This document shows, piece by piece, positions 8,217 through 18,600 of a stretch of DNA of 64,000 bases (its first letter is position 1; each line of letters opens with the position of its first letter). The DNA is from an uncultured Christensenellaceae bacterium (GTDB taxonomy: Bacteria > Bacillota > Clostridia > Christensenellales > Borkfalkiaceae). The stretch lies in contig CAJULO010000001.1 in assembly GCA_910586945.1 (NCBI GenBank), positions 176,997-240,996 of the forward strand, written 5' to 3'. The notes under the pieces were generated by a model. That model saw only the letters and a list, made by a program, of their open reading frames with translations, ran no database searches and was not told the DNA's origin. The position numbers were made by a program, and so were the translations under genes.

Positions 8217-8245
8217 TTGCAAAATTTTTATTATTTTAGTATAAT
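8217..8245 (+). promoter_or_regulatory. Promoter of the uvrC operon
   Basis: TTGCAA (8217-8222), 17-bp spacer, TATAAT (8240-8245); leader of about 27 nt to the uvrC ATG. Confidence 0.75.
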
Positions 8246-8278
8246 ATATTTAAAGAAAGTAAGAAGATATTATAGTAT

Positions 8279-10084
8279 ATGATTGATATTGAAGAAAAGT
8301 TAAAAATTTTACCAGAAAATTCTGGAGTTTATATTATGTTGGATGAAAATCAACATGTCATTTATGTTGGTAAAGCACGCATTTTAAAAAATAGAGTACG
8401 ACAATATTTTCATTCTACGCATAAAAGTGAAAAAGTTGCACAAATGGTGCAGCACATTCACGACTTTTATTATATTATCACAAAAACAGAACTTGATGCT
8501 CTTATTTTAGAAAATAATTTAATAAAAAAATACAAGCCTAAATACAATATATTATTAAAGGATGATAAAACTTATCCTTATATTGCCGTGGATTTGACAG
8601 AAGACTATCCTAGTTTTACCATAACGCGTACGCTAAAAAAAGGTAAGCGTTATTTTGGACCTTATATGGCAGGCGTCCGCGTAAAAGAAATTTTAGATAT
8701 TTTAAGTGTTGCTTTTGAAGTAAGAACTTGTAAAATTGAAATTACAAAAAAAGCAAAAAGAGCATGCTTATTATATCATATTCATCGTTGCCTAGCACCA
8801 TGTGCACATTATACTACGCATGAAGCATATATACAACGTGTAAAAGAGGCAATTGCTTTTTTAGAAGGAGAAGATAGACAAGTACAAAAGGGTTTGCAAG
8901 AAAAAATGTTATTGTATGCACAACAAGAAGAGTTTGAATTAGCTTTAGAATGTAAAGAGCGTCTTGTAATGCTTGAAAATTTATCATCCAAAAGAATTAC
9001 AACGCTTGGTCGTGATGTTTCATTTGATGTATTAGCATATGTTAGCAATCATTTATATGCAGCAATTAATATTTTAATGGTGCGTCATGGTATTATGCAA
9101 GGGAGTGCAACATTTGCTGTTGAAAATGCAAGTGATGATACTGAGGCATTAACTTCCTTTATTACACAGTACTATACCAGACATGAATTGCCAAAAGAGC
9201 TAATTGTACAAGATTTTTGTGAAAGTACACTTTTACAAAAATACCTAACAGATTTAGGAAAGGGACAACGGATAATTACCATACCAAAAATCGGAATAAA
9301 AAAACAGTTGCTTGATATGTCCTTTGAAAATGCCAATAATTATTTATTGAGTAATTTAGAAAAGTTAAAGCATAAAGAAGATAGAACAATTCATGCATGT
9401 GAAAGATTGCAACAAATTCTTGCTTTAAAACGCTATCCCAAGCGTATGGAGTGTTATGATATATCCAATATTAGTGGAGTAGATAAAGTTGGTTCAATGG
9501 TTGTATTTGACAATGGCGAACCAGATAAAAAAAGTTATCGTCGTTTTAAAATAAAGACGGTAGAAGGTGCTAATGATTTTGCAAGTTTGCAAGAAGTATT
9601 AAAGAGAAGACTATCAAAATTAGGAACAATAGAGGAAAGTAAATTTCCTAAACCAGATTTAATTATAATTGATGGTGGTAAAGGTCAATTGTCATCAGTG
9701 CAGGAAATTTTTAAGGCAATGCAAATTGATGATATTGAACTTATCTCTCTTGCAAAGCGTGAAGAGGAGATTTTTACAATTTATAGTAAAGAGAGTATTC
9801 AACTCAGTAAAAGAGATTATTGTCTCCAGATGCTACAACATATTCGAGATGAAGCGCATCGATTTGCTATTACCTTTTTTAGAAATATTCATAATAAAAA
9901 ATCCTTAAAGTCTATCTTAGAAGAAGTACACGGATTAGGCAAAGTGAAAATAGAGCAGCTTTTACAAACTTTTGGTAATATTGATAAAATATTAAAGGCG
10001 ACTCCTGAAGAGTTAGCAAGCGTAGAAGGCATAGGACAACATTTGGCAATCATCATAAAAAAACATTTGGAGGAAAAGTTATAA
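8279..10084 (+). CDS. uvrC: Excinuclease ABC subunit C
   Basis: Makes the 3' and 5' incisions around DNA lesions with UvrAB in nucleotide excision repair. The 601 residues show the full layout: GIY-YIG nuclease at the N terminus (GVYIMLDENQHVIYVGKA, with LKNRVRQYF), UVR motif around 200-235, the UvrC RNase H-like nuclease domain (ECYDISNISG and IIDGGKGQLS, then HRFAI), and a C-terminal helix-hairpin-helix pair (VHGLGKVKIEQLL, VEGIGQHLA). The ATG at 8279 follows a purine-rich stretch rather than a strong SD. The next gene's ATG overlaps the stop by one base. Confidence 0.97.
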   Translation: MIDIEEKLKILPENSGVYIMLDENQHVIYVGKARILKNRVRQYFHSTHKSEKVAQMVQHIHDFYYIITKTELDALILENNLIKKYKPKYNILLKDDKTYPYIAVDLTEDYPSFTITRTLKKGKRYFGPYMAGVRVKEILDILSVAFEVRTCKIEITKKAKRACLLYHIHRCLAPCAHYTTHEAYIQRVKEAIAFLEGEDRQVQKGLQEKMLLYAQQEEFELALECKERLVMLENLSSKRITTLGRDVSFDVLAYVSNHLYAAINILMVRHGIMQGSATFAVENASDDTEALTSFITQYYTRHELPKELIVQDFCESTLLQKYLTDLGKGQRIITIPKIGIKKQLLDMSFENANNYLLSNLEKLKHKEDRTIHACERLQQILALKRYPKRMECYDISNISGVDKVGSMVVFDNGEPDKKSYRRFKIKTVEGANDFASLQEVLKRRLSKLGTIEESKFPKPDLIIIDGGKGQLSSVQEIFKAMQIDDIELISLAKREEEIFTIYSKESIQLSKRDYCLQMLQHIRDEAHRFAITFFRNIHNKKSLKSILEEVHGLGKVKIEQLLQTFGNIDKILKATPEELASVEGIGQHLAIIIKKHLEEKL

Positions 10085-10902
10085 TGCAATACAAATTGTT
10101 AGTGTCAGATTTTGATGGCACTATATTTAGTAAAGAGCAAGGTATTCGTCAAGAAGATGTGCAGGCTGTACACAGATATATTTCTAATGGTGGTCTATTT
10201 GCCTTTTGTACGGGTAGAATGTTTTCCGGTATTTTACCATTTGCACAAGCAATGGGATTAAAAGGTATTCTCGCGGCAAGTCAAGGAGCAGTTATTGCTG
10301 ATATTGAAACTGGTAAACGCTTTGTAGATGCAAGAATTGAACATAATTTAGCAATTGAGGTTGCTCGCTTTTTTCAAAGTTTTGGACCAAAGAGTCATAT
10401 TCATGTCTATGATGGGGAAGAGCTTTATATCAATCAAGATAATGAACAGCGTAAAAATTATGAAGCTGGCTGTCAAATTTCCTCTATCTTGACAGATTTT
10501 GATATTGCAAAACAAATTGAAGAAAAAAAGATTTCTCCAAATAAAATCAATATATTTTGCAATCCAAAACAAAAGAGTGCGATTTTACAGCAGACGCAGG
10601 AAAAATTTAATGCAACTTGTTATGTTACAACAAGTTCACATAATTGGGTGGAAGTAAGTCCAAAAAATATTGATAAAGGCACTGCTTTACATTTTATTGC
10701 AAACTACTATAATGTTCCTATTGCACAAACAGTTGCCGTTGGCGATAATGAAAATGATTTTCCTATGATAATGCAAGCTGGTGTAGGTTGTGCGGTGGAA
10801 AATGCTACTGCAACAATCAAAAGCATTGCTAAATTTATTACAAAAAGCAATGTAAATGGTGGAGTTGCAGAGGTTATACATAGATTTTTTGAGGGGGAAT
10901 AA
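10084..10902 (+). CDS. Cof-type HAD-superfamily phosphatase
   Basis: A cytosolic sugar- or cofactor-phosphate phosphatase of the Cof/YbiV type. The 272 residues contain HAD motif I (SDFDGTIF, nucleophile Asp near 9), motif II (CTGRM), a C2-type cap in the middle, a late lysine (NIDKGTAL) and motif IV (GDNENDFPMI). Substrate cannot be inferred. Translationally coupled to uvrC through a TAATG overlap. Followed by hprK. Confidence 0.92.
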   Translation: MQYKLLVSDFDGTIFSKEQGIRQEDVQAVHRYISNGGLFAFCTGRMFSGILPFAQAMGLKGILAASQGAVIADIETGKRFVDARIEHNLAIEVARFFQSFGPKSHIHVYDGEELYINQDNEQRKNYEAGCQISSILTDFDIAKQIEEKKISPNKINIFCNPKQKSAILQQTQEKFNATCYVTTSSHNWVEVSPKNIDKGTALHFIANYYNVPIAQTVAVGDNENDFPMIMQAGVGCAVENATATIKSIAKFITKSNVNGGVAEVIHRFFEGE

Positions 10903-10903
10903 A

Positions 10904-11836
10904 ATGGAAAAGACAGTAACAATTCCTTTACAAAAATTTTGCGAAGATAATGCTTTAGAAATTATTTGGGCAAATAGACAAAATATTTTTTTAACATCCT
11001 ATAGTATTACTCGACCAGGATTGGAACTTTCTGGATTTTTTGAGGGATTTGATTCTCGTAGAATTATTGTGTTAGGAAAAACAGAAGATTTATTTTTGAG
11101 TTCTATGGATGAAAAACTACAAAATGAAAGAATTAAAAAGTTGTTATCCTATAAAGAAATTCCCTGTATTATTGTTGCAAGAGATATGCCTATTACAAAT
11201 GCACTTAAGCAACAGGCAATAGAAGCAAATTGTCCAATATTGCGTTCTAAAAAAATAACATCTGTTTTAATGAATGACTTATTTTATTATTTAAATATAC
11301 TTTTAGCTCCACAGACGAATGTGCATGGTGTATTGATGGATGTTTCAGGAGTGGGCGTTCTTATCATAGGCAACAGTGGTATTGGTAAAAGTGAAACTGC
11401 AATTGAACTCATCAAGCGAGGACATAGACTTGTTACCGATGATAATGTTTTAATTAAAAGAATATCTAAAAGATTAGTGGGTTACGCGCCAGAGCGCATT
11501 CAGCATTTTTTAGAGCTTAGAGGCATAGGCATTATCAATGTGAAAGAAATGTATGGTAGCGGTAGTATTTTAATGCAAAAAGATGTAAAGCTTGTCATTG
11601 AACTTGAAGCTTGGCAAGCAGATAAAGAATATGAACGACTTGGAAATAAAACAATTTATCATGATATCTTAGGTGTAAAGGTGATGAAGTATATTATTCC
11701 TGTAAAACCGGGTAGAAATCTATCCATTATTATAGAATCTGCTACGCGTAACTATATAGCACAATCTTTTGGATATAATTCTGCACAAGATTTACTAGAA
11801 AAAACAATGATGCAATTCCAAGAAAAAAATTTTTAA
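10904..11836 (+). CDS. hprK: HPr kinase/phosphorylase
   Basis: Phosphorylates and dephosphorylates HPr on Ser46 to control carbon catabolite repression and sugar uptake. The 310-residue product has the N-terminal Hpr_kinase_N domain and the C-terminal kinase domain with P-loop GNSGIGKSETAIEL (about 155-168) and the HprK signature LELRGIGIINVKEMYG. The ATG at 10904 with GAGGGGG upstream is preferred over an earlier in-frame start inside the HAD gene. No lgt or rapZ follows, unlike many Bacillota. Confidence 0.96.
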   Translation: MEKTVTIPLQKFCEDNALEIIWANRQNIFLTSYSITRPGLELSGFFEGFDSRRIIVLGKTEDLFLSSMDEKLQNERIKKLLSYKEIPCIIVARDMPITNALKQQAIEANCPILRSKKITSVLMNDLFYYLNILLAPQTNVHGVLMDVSGVGVLIIGNSGIGKSETAIELIKRGHRLVTDDNVLIKRISKRLVGYAPERIQHFLELRGIGIINVKEMYGSGSILMQKDVKLVIELEAWQADKEYERLGNKTIYHDILGVKVMKYIIPVKPGRNLSIIIESATRNYIAQSFGYNSAQDLLEKTMMQFQEKNF

Positions 11837-11900
11837 TAAAAAAGTTTAAAAACTATGAGAAATTAGTCTAATTTTCTTGCTCGTGACATATAGTAGAGCT

Positions 11901-12926
11901 ATGAAAAAGTTTCAAAAACTAAGGCTATTTTTACAGAAGAAAAGTTATATACTTTATACGACAATTGCATTTGCAATTGTCTTTTTTAGCTTATTTTTTA
12001 TTCATCCAAAATTAAAAACAAATACGCAAAATAGCTCTATGCGTTATAAAGGTGTATTACAAATTTGGAATATTGATAGTTTTGAAGGTGGTAAAGGTTC
12101 TAGGACAAGCTTTTTACAAAATGTAGCAAAAACTTTTGAAAAAAAACATCAAGGTGTATTTGTTTTAGTTATTACACATACCGTAAATAGTGCAAAGGAA
12201 GCTTTACAGAGAGGAGAAAGGCCGGATTTGTTATCCTATGGTACAAGCTGTGATTTTGTTGCTGATATTGCTCGTCCGATAGAAAATATTAGTTATAAAG
12301 CGGCAACAATGAGAGGAAAATGCTATGCATATCCGTGGGCAGTAGGGCAATATATGCTTATCAGTTTTGAAAATAATTTTGAAAATATTTTGCCAGAAAA
12401 TACTGTATTTTCATCCAATAAAAATGCACTTACAGTCGTTGCTGGTGTTGCAATGGGCTTAACTGGTAATTTTACTTTACAAGAAAGTACAACCGCATAT
12501 AATAATTTTGTCAATAAGAAATTTAAATATTTACTGGGTACACAACGGGATGTTGCTAGACTGATGAGTCGTAATCTTTCCTTTTATATACAGCCAATAA
12601 CCAATTTTTCAAACTTGCAACAGTATATTTCCATCACAACTGCAGATAAAGGGAGAATAGCAAGTTGTCAAAGTTACATTGAATTATTACTTTCGCAAGA
12701 GATACAAAAAAAATTGTCGCAAATTGGAATGATGAGTTTACAACACAATATCTATACTGCTGAACATCCACTGTATACTGTCGAACAAAATAAGCCACAC
12801 TGGACAATCTCCCCATTTTTAGATGCAGAGAAATTACAACAGCTGATAACGCTTGCTATGGAAGCGTTAAAGGGGGACAAAAATTTAGCACAAAATTTGC
12901 AAAAATTTTATATTCTATATTTGTAA
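11901..12926 (+). CDS. Membrane-anchored extracellular solute-binding-like protein
   Basis: A 341-residue protein with a basic N terminus (MKKFQKLRLFLQKK), one membrane helix at about 18-35 (YTTIAFAIVFFSLFFIHP) and an external domain that resembles a family 1 solute-binding protein: GVLQIWNIDSFEGGKGSRTSFLQNVAKTFEKKH at its start, then RPDLLSYG and YPWAVGQYMLI. No lipobox cysteine. No permease or ATPase gene is adjacent, so it is orphaned. The ATG at 11901 is preferred to upstream TTG/GTG codons, but none has a strong SD. Ligand unknown. Confidence 0.7.
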   Translation: MKKFQKLRLFLQKKSYILYTTIAFAIVFFSLFFIHPKLKTNTQNSSMRYKGVLQIWNIDSFEGGKGSRTSFLQNVAKTFEKKHQGVFVLVITHTVNSAKEALQRGERPDLLSYGTSCDFVADIARPIENISYKAATMRGKCYAYPWAVGQYMLISFENNFENILPENTVFSSNKNALTVVAGVAMGLTGNFTLQESTTAYNNFVNKKFKYLLGTQRDVARLMSRNLSFYIQPITNFSNLQQYISITTADKGRIASCQSYIELLLSQEIQKKLSQIGMMSLQHNIYTAEHPLYTVEQNKPHWTISPFLDAEKLQQLITLAMEALKGDKNLAQNLQKFYILYL

Positions 12927-12949
12927 AAAAGCATAAGATATGCTATAAT
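12921..12949 (+). promoter_or_regulatory. Possible internal murB promoter abutting its SD
   Basis: TTGTAA (12921-12926), 17-bp spacer, TATAAT (12944-12949) preceded by TGC, an extended -10. The -10 is directly followed by the murB SD AGGAG (12950-12954), so a transcript starting near 12956 would lack that SD. Confidence 0.5.
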
Positions 12950-12962
12950 AGGAGTAGAATTG

Positions 12963-13862
12963 ATGCAAAAATATTTTGACTATTTTCAAAATGAATATCC
13001 ACACATTTATGTAGAAAAAGATTTTGATTTTAAAAGACATACAACAATAGGTATTGGTGGACTTTCTCCGCTTGCAGTTTTCCCGCAAAATTGTGATGAA
13101 TTAAAAAGTATTCTCCAGTATTGTTTCAAGCATTCTATGCCATACTATCCTCTAGGGAAGGGTTCCAACCTTTTAGTGGCAGATAATGGATTTAACGGTT
13201 TTGTAATTGTGACGAGTAGAATGCAATCGGTATGTTTAAAGGAAAATTATCTTTATGCTGAAGCGGGTTTGTCACTAACAAAATTAGTGCAATTTGCAAA
13301 AGCACATAGTTTTGATGGATATGTGCCACTACTTGGTTTTCCGGCAACTGTTGGTGGAGCTATCTATATGAATGCAGGTATACAAACTGGTCATATGGGA
13401 GATATAGTACACGAAGTCTATGCAATGGATAGAGCGGGTAATGTGCAAGTTTTTCAGAAGGAAGATTGTAAATTTGCTTATAAAAATACAGTTTTTATGC
13501 AAAATAAAGCGGTAATATTTGCTGCTTTATTGCAGACGAAAAAGATAGATTTAGCTGTAATAGAGAAAGCCATTGTAGCGCGAAAACAAGAGAGAGCAAC
13601 TTTGCCAAAAGAGCGAAGTATGGGATGTGTTTTTAAAAATTTTGAAGATGTACCTGCGGGACAACTCATTGACCTTGCTGGTTGTAAAGGACTTCAGATT
13701 GGTGGAGCAAAAGTATCTACAGAACATGCAAATTTTATTGTCAACATGGGGAGTGCTACGGCACAAGATGTACGGCAACTAATTGCTATTCTCAAAGAAA
13801 GAGTTTATAATAAATTTAAACGACAATTAAAGGAAGAAATAGAATACTTAGGAGATTTTTAA
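12963..13862 (+). CDS. murB: UDP-N-acetylenolpyruvoylglucosamine reductase
   Basis: FAD- and NADPH-dependent reduction of UDP-GlcNAc-enolpyruvate to UDP-MurNAc, the second committed step of peptidoglycan synthesis. 299 residues: FAD-binding domain with YPLGKGSNLLV and LLGFPATVGGAIYMNAG, then the C-terminal substrate domain with MGCVFKN, where Cys stands at the proton-donor position (Ser in E. coli, Cys in various other MurBs), and the final STEHANFIVNMG. The ATG at 12963 with AGGAG 8 nt upstream is preferred over the adjoining TTG. The PHP gene starts one base after the stop codon. Confidence 0.96.
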   Translation: MQKYFDYFQNEYPHIYVEKDFDFKRHTTIGIGGLSPLAVFPQNCDELKSILQYCFKHSMPYYPLGKGSNLLVADNGFNGFVIVTSRMQSVCLKENYLYAEAGLSLTKLVQFAKAHSFDGYVPLLGFPATVGGAIYMNAGIQTGHMGDIVHEVYAMDRAGNVQVFQKEDCKFAYKNTVFMQNKAVIFAALLQTKKIDLAVIEKAIVARKQERATLPKERSMGCVFKNFEDVPAGQLIDLAGCKGLQIGGAKVSTEHANFIVNMGSATAQDVRQLIAILKERVYNKFKRQLKEEIEYLGDF

Positions 13863-14642
13863 ATGAAGATAAATTTGACGGCAGATTACCATACACATAC
13901 AATCTATAGTCATGGCAAAGGAACAGTGCTTGAAAATGCTATGAAAGCTAAGGAACTAGGTCTAAAACAGATAGGCATAAGTGACCATGGTTTTGCACAA
14001 CTCGCATTTGGATTGCGTCATAAAAAATTGCCGCAATTGATTGCAGATTGTAAGGAGGCATCTAAAAAAACTGGTCTTGATGTTTTAGTCGGTATTGAGT
14101 CAAATTTATGTGGGGAAGATGGGACTACTGATTTAACGGAAGTAGATTATCCTTATTTTGATATCTATCTTATGGGTATCCATATGTTTGTCAATTTTGA
14201 TAAGTTTAAAGATATGCGTAAGATTATGTTTTCTAGCTATTTACAGACGCTTATGAAAAGAGAAGGTTCAAAAAAATTAAAAGATTATACAACAAAGGCA
14301 CTCATCAATAGTATTCAAAAAAATCCTATTGATGTCATCACACATTTAAATTTTATATCTTTTTGTTATGTAGAAGAAGTGGCAAAAGTGGCAAGAGATT
14401 ATGGCACTTATATTGAATTGAATGCAAAAAAAGTGCATATGACAGATGAAGAACTCTATAAAGTTTGTCAAACTGGAGTACGCTTTGTGGTGGATAGTGA
14501 TGCACATAGCATTGACAGAGTCGGCGAAGTTGCACTTGTAGAAACTATGCTCGATAGAGTAAATATTCCACTAGATAGAATTGATAATATTGACGGTAGA
14601 CTACCAAATTTTAGATTTAAAGCATATAAGGAAAGAATGTAG
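13863..14642 (+). CDS. PHP-domain metal-dependent hydrolase
   Basis: 259-residue PHP-family phosphoesterase (YcdX/histidinol-phosphatase-like). Metal-ligand motifs are all present: YHTHTIYSHG near the N terminus, GISDHG, VGIESN, GIHMF, ITHLNF and DSDAHS. Such proteins are commonly encoded between murB and the rapZ/whiA block in Clostridia; the natural substrate is unknown. It abuts murB directly, with AGGAG within the murB end. Confidence 0.88.
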   Translation: MKINLTADYHTHTIYSHGKGTVLENAMKAKELGLKQIGISDHGFAQLAFGLRHKKLPQLIADCKEASKKTGLDVLVGIESNLCGEDGTTDLTEVDYPYFDIYLMGIHMFVNFDKFKDMRKIMFSSYLQTLMKREGSKKLKDYTTKALINSIQKNPIDVITHLNFISFCYVEEVAKVARDYGTYIELNAKKVHMTDEELYKVCQTGVRFVVDSDAHSIDRVGEVALVETMLDRVNIPLDRIDNIDGRLPNFRFKAYKERM

Positions 14643-14643
14643 C

Positions 14644-15600
14644 GTGTACAAATTGCAGAGTAATTTTACAACTGAACTTAAAAAAGAGCTTTTAAAAAAT
14701 AGGGAGAAAACGCTCTATTGTACAATGGCACAGATAGCTGGGTTTTTGCAGACAACAGCACAAATTATAGAAAAAAAAGGAGAGTATGGCTTTCAATTCA
14801 TGACGGAAAGCGAAATACTTGCCGAATATTTTTTAGAACAAATTGAAGATACTTTTCAAGTACAATTACAGATAGTTGAAGCGAAAATTGATAAGAGAAA
14901 TGGTAGAGAACGACTTATATTTCAAGCACTTTCAACAAAATCACTAGAGATGTTAAAAAGATTGGATTTACTTTCATACAAGGAAAATCTGCCACAAGAT
15001 ACATTACAATTTCCAGCCAACTTGTTGTTAGATGCTTGTTGTAAAAAGGCATATATTTTAGGTGTGTTTTTAGGTAGTGGAAGCTGTAGTTTACCGACCT
15101 CTAAAAGTAATGGATATCATTTGGAGTTTGTTTTCTATCATAAAGATATCGCAGATTGTTTTGTAAATTTATTGACCTCTTGTGATATATTATCCAGACA
15201 GATTGAACGCAAAAATAGTATAGTTGTCTACATAAAAAGTAGAGAGAGTATCTGTGATTTTTTAGCTTTTTTAGAAGCTAGATTATCTCAGAAAAAATTT
15301 GATGAAATTGCACAAATAAGAGATACCAACAATCAAATCAATCGTTGGACAAATTGTAAACTTGGAAATATGGATAAAACAATTACTGCTTCCATTCAAC
15401 AGATACAAGCAATTGAAAGAATTGATAAAGCGATAGGTCTCAATACACTTGATGCTGTATTATTAGAAGTTGCAATTGCCAGATTGCAGGATAAAAATTG
15501 CAGTATGCAAGAATTAGCGAATCATTTAAAAATTACAAAAAGTTGTTTGAACCATAGAATGCGCAAGTTGTTACAAATTGCAAAAGAATATGCTAAATAG
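14644..15600 (+). CDS. whiA: Sporulation/cell-division regulator WhiA-like protein
   Basis: WhiA proteins combine a LAGLIDADG-homing-endonuclease-like fold with a C-terminal helix-turn-helix and act in division and chromosome segregation in Bacillota. The 318-residue product shows the central KKAYILGVFLGSGS block, HLEFVF, and the C-terminal HTH with SMQELANHLKITKSCLNHRMRKL. Start is GTG at 14644, with AAGGAAAG about 12 nt upstream; the longer frame would start inside the PHP gene. The usual neighbours rapZ and yvcK are missing here. Confidence 0.93.
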   Translation: MYKLQSNFTTELKKELLKNREKTLYCTMAQIAGFLQTTAQIIEKKGEYGFQFMTESEILAEYFLEQIEDTFQVQLQIVEAKIDKRNGRERLIFQALSTKSLEMLKRLDLLSYKENLPQDTLQFPANLLLDACCKKAYILGVFLGSGSCSLPTSKSNGYHLEFVFYHKDIADCFVNLLTSCDILSRQIERKNSIVVYIKSRESICDFLAFLEARLSQKKFDEIAQIRDTNNQINRWTNCKLGNMDKTITASIQQIQAIERIDKAIGLNTLDAVLLEVAIARLQDKNCSMQELANHLKITKSCLNHRMRKLLQIAKEYAK

Positions 15601-15629
15601 CATAAATATAACGATAAAAGGACTGTTTT

Positions 15630-18600
15630 ATGTCAAAATTCGTACATTTACATTTACATACAGAATATAGCTTATTGGATGGGGCTTGTAAAGTAAAAGA
15701 GCTTATTAACCACTGTGTACAAAATAATATACATGCTGTTGCTGTAACTGACCACGGGAATATGTATGCATCACTGTATTTTGCAGAAGAGTGCCGGAAG
15801 AAAAAGATTCAAGCAATTATTGGTTGTGAAATGTATTTGACTAGAGATTATTTAACTAGAAATGCCAGTGATGAGTTTGACCATTTAATTTTACTAGCTA
15901 AAAATAAAAAAGGTTTTAAAAACTTGGTAAAGTTGAATTCCATTGCTTTTGTTGATGGATTTTACTATAAACCTAGAGTGGATTATACTCTTTTAAAGCA
16001 ATATGCAGATGGAATTATCTGTCTATCAGCTTGTCTTGCAGGACGAATTTCTAAATTGCTTTTGCGCGACCAATATGATGCAGCAAAAGAATTTGCCTTG
16101 CAAATGCAGTCTATTTTTAAAGATGATTTTTATATTGAATTACAAGACCATGGATTGCTAGAACAAAAAAGAATATTGCCGCAACTGATACAGATTGCTA
16201 AGGAATGTAATATTCCTGTTGTAGCGACAAATGATGTGCATTACATAGAAAAAAATGATTGGGAAATGCAAGATGTTTTAATGTGCATACAAATGAAAAA
16301 GGTATTAGATGACCCCACGCGTATGAAGTTTGACAACCATGAAATGTACTTTAAGAGCTATGAAGAAATGGCTAAAATTTTTGACTACATTCCAGAAGCA
16401 ATAGAAAATACTGTAAAGATTGCACAAAAGTGTGCTCAAGAAGATTGTTTTGATTTAAATGATAAAGGTGAACCCATTAAAGATAAGACACTTATTCCAC
16501 AATTTGTACCAGAGGATGGAACACATCCAGATGAATATTTGCGTAAAATTACTTGGGAAGGGCTTAAAAAACGCTATACAACGCTTGATGAAACAATACA
16601 AAGTCGTGCAGAGTTCGAACTCAATATTATTATTAGCATGGGATTTGCCGAATACTATTTAATTGTTATGGATTTTATTCGTTGGGCGAAGGAAAAAGAT
16701 ATACCTGTGGGACCGGGTAGAGGTAGTGGTGCAGCGAGTATTGTCGCCTATGCTATAGGCATAACAGATATTGACCCAATAGAATATGACTTATTCTTTG
16801 AACGTTTTTTAAATCCAGAGCGGGTAACAATGCCAGACTTTGATATAGATTTTTGTAACGAAAGACGGGGAGAAGTAATTGAATATGTACGCCATAAATA
16901 TCATCCTGAAAATGTGGCACAGATTGTAACTTTTGGAACACTTGCTCCAAAAGCGGCAGTGAAAGATGTGGGAAGAGTTTATCGCGTCCCCTATGCAGAA
17001 ATGGATAGAGTAACTAAATTGATGGAGTCTGGAACTAGTATTGCTGAACAACTAGGTGTTGCAATGATAGAGCTAAAAGAGCAACTTGTAACTGCTGATA
17101 AAGAACAAAAAAAGATACTACAACAAAAAATAGAAGAGATAAGTAAAAAACAGAATAAAGATTTTTATCAAATTTACTGTGAAGATGAACGGATAAAAAA
17201 GACAATAGATATGGCAATGCGTCTTGAAGGTATGCCAAGAAATACATCTATGCATGCTGCTGGAGTTGTAATTTGTCGTTCACCGATTGCCGATAATATT
17301 CCACTTTCACGCAACGGCGAAGATGTTACTACACAGTTTGATATGAAAGAAGTGGAATCTATTGGTATGTTAAAGATGGACTTTTTAGCACTAACAACTC
17401 TAACAGATATTAAAAAAGCATGCCAATATATAAAAGAAAATACAGGGAAGGTCATTGATTGGAGCGAGATAGGTGAAGGCAATAAAAAGGCGTACGAACT
17501 CATTGCAGATGGAGATACAGATGCCGTATTTCAGTTAGAACAAAACGGTATGAAACAATTTATGCGGGAGCTAAAACCGGACTGTCTAGAAGATATTATT
17601 GCTGGAGTATCTCTCTATAGACCAGGACCTATGGCATATATACCAACCTATATTCAAAATAAACAAAATCCTGAAAATGTACAGTATATAACACCTATGT
17701 TAGAAAGCATTTTAAAGGTCACATATGGAGTAATAGTTTATCAAGAACAAGTAATGCAAATCTTTCAGGATATGGCAGGATTTTCTCTAGGGCAAGCAGA
17801 TTTAGTGCGTCGTGCTATGGGTAAAAAAGATAGAGCTGAACTTATGGCACAAAAGGAAAAGTTTATTTTTGGCAATAAAGATAAGGGTGGAGATATTGAT
17901 GGAGCTGTCAATCGCGGTGTTCCTGTTGAAGTTGCTGAAAAGATATTTAAAGATATGGAAAGTTTTGCAAGTTATGCATTTAATAAAGCACATGCTGCAT
18001 GTTATGCTGTACTTGCCTATAGAACGGCATATTTAAAAAAATATTATACTAAAGAATTTTTGGCAGCGGTACTCAATAATAGAATTGAAAAAATTGAAGA
18101 AATTGCTAAATATATTGCCTATATGAAGGATAAAAACATTCCAATTTTACCACCGGACATCAATCAAAGCAAAATCTATTTTGCTGCTTTACCAAAGGGT
18201 ATTCGTTTTGGCTTAAATGCACTAAAGGGGATAGGACTTGGCATTGCAGAAAAAATTATTGAAGAACGGGAACAGAATGGATTATACAAAAATTTTGCAG
18301 ACTTTTTATTCCGCAATGCTGAAATACTAAATAAAAAGGTACTTGAAAGTTTAATTTTAGGTGGATGTTTTGATTCTATGAAGATACATCGTGCACAGTT
18401 ACTTGCAGTTTACGATGCAGAACATACCAGAGCAACAAAAATTAAGAAACAGCAGATAAGTCAACAATTAAATTTATTTGGCGATATTATTCAGGAAGAG
18501 GTGCAAGCAATTGACTATCCAAATATTCCAGAACTGGAACAACATACAAAACTTGCGAAAGAAAAGGCAGTACTTGGTGTCTATGTCAGTGGGCATCCAA

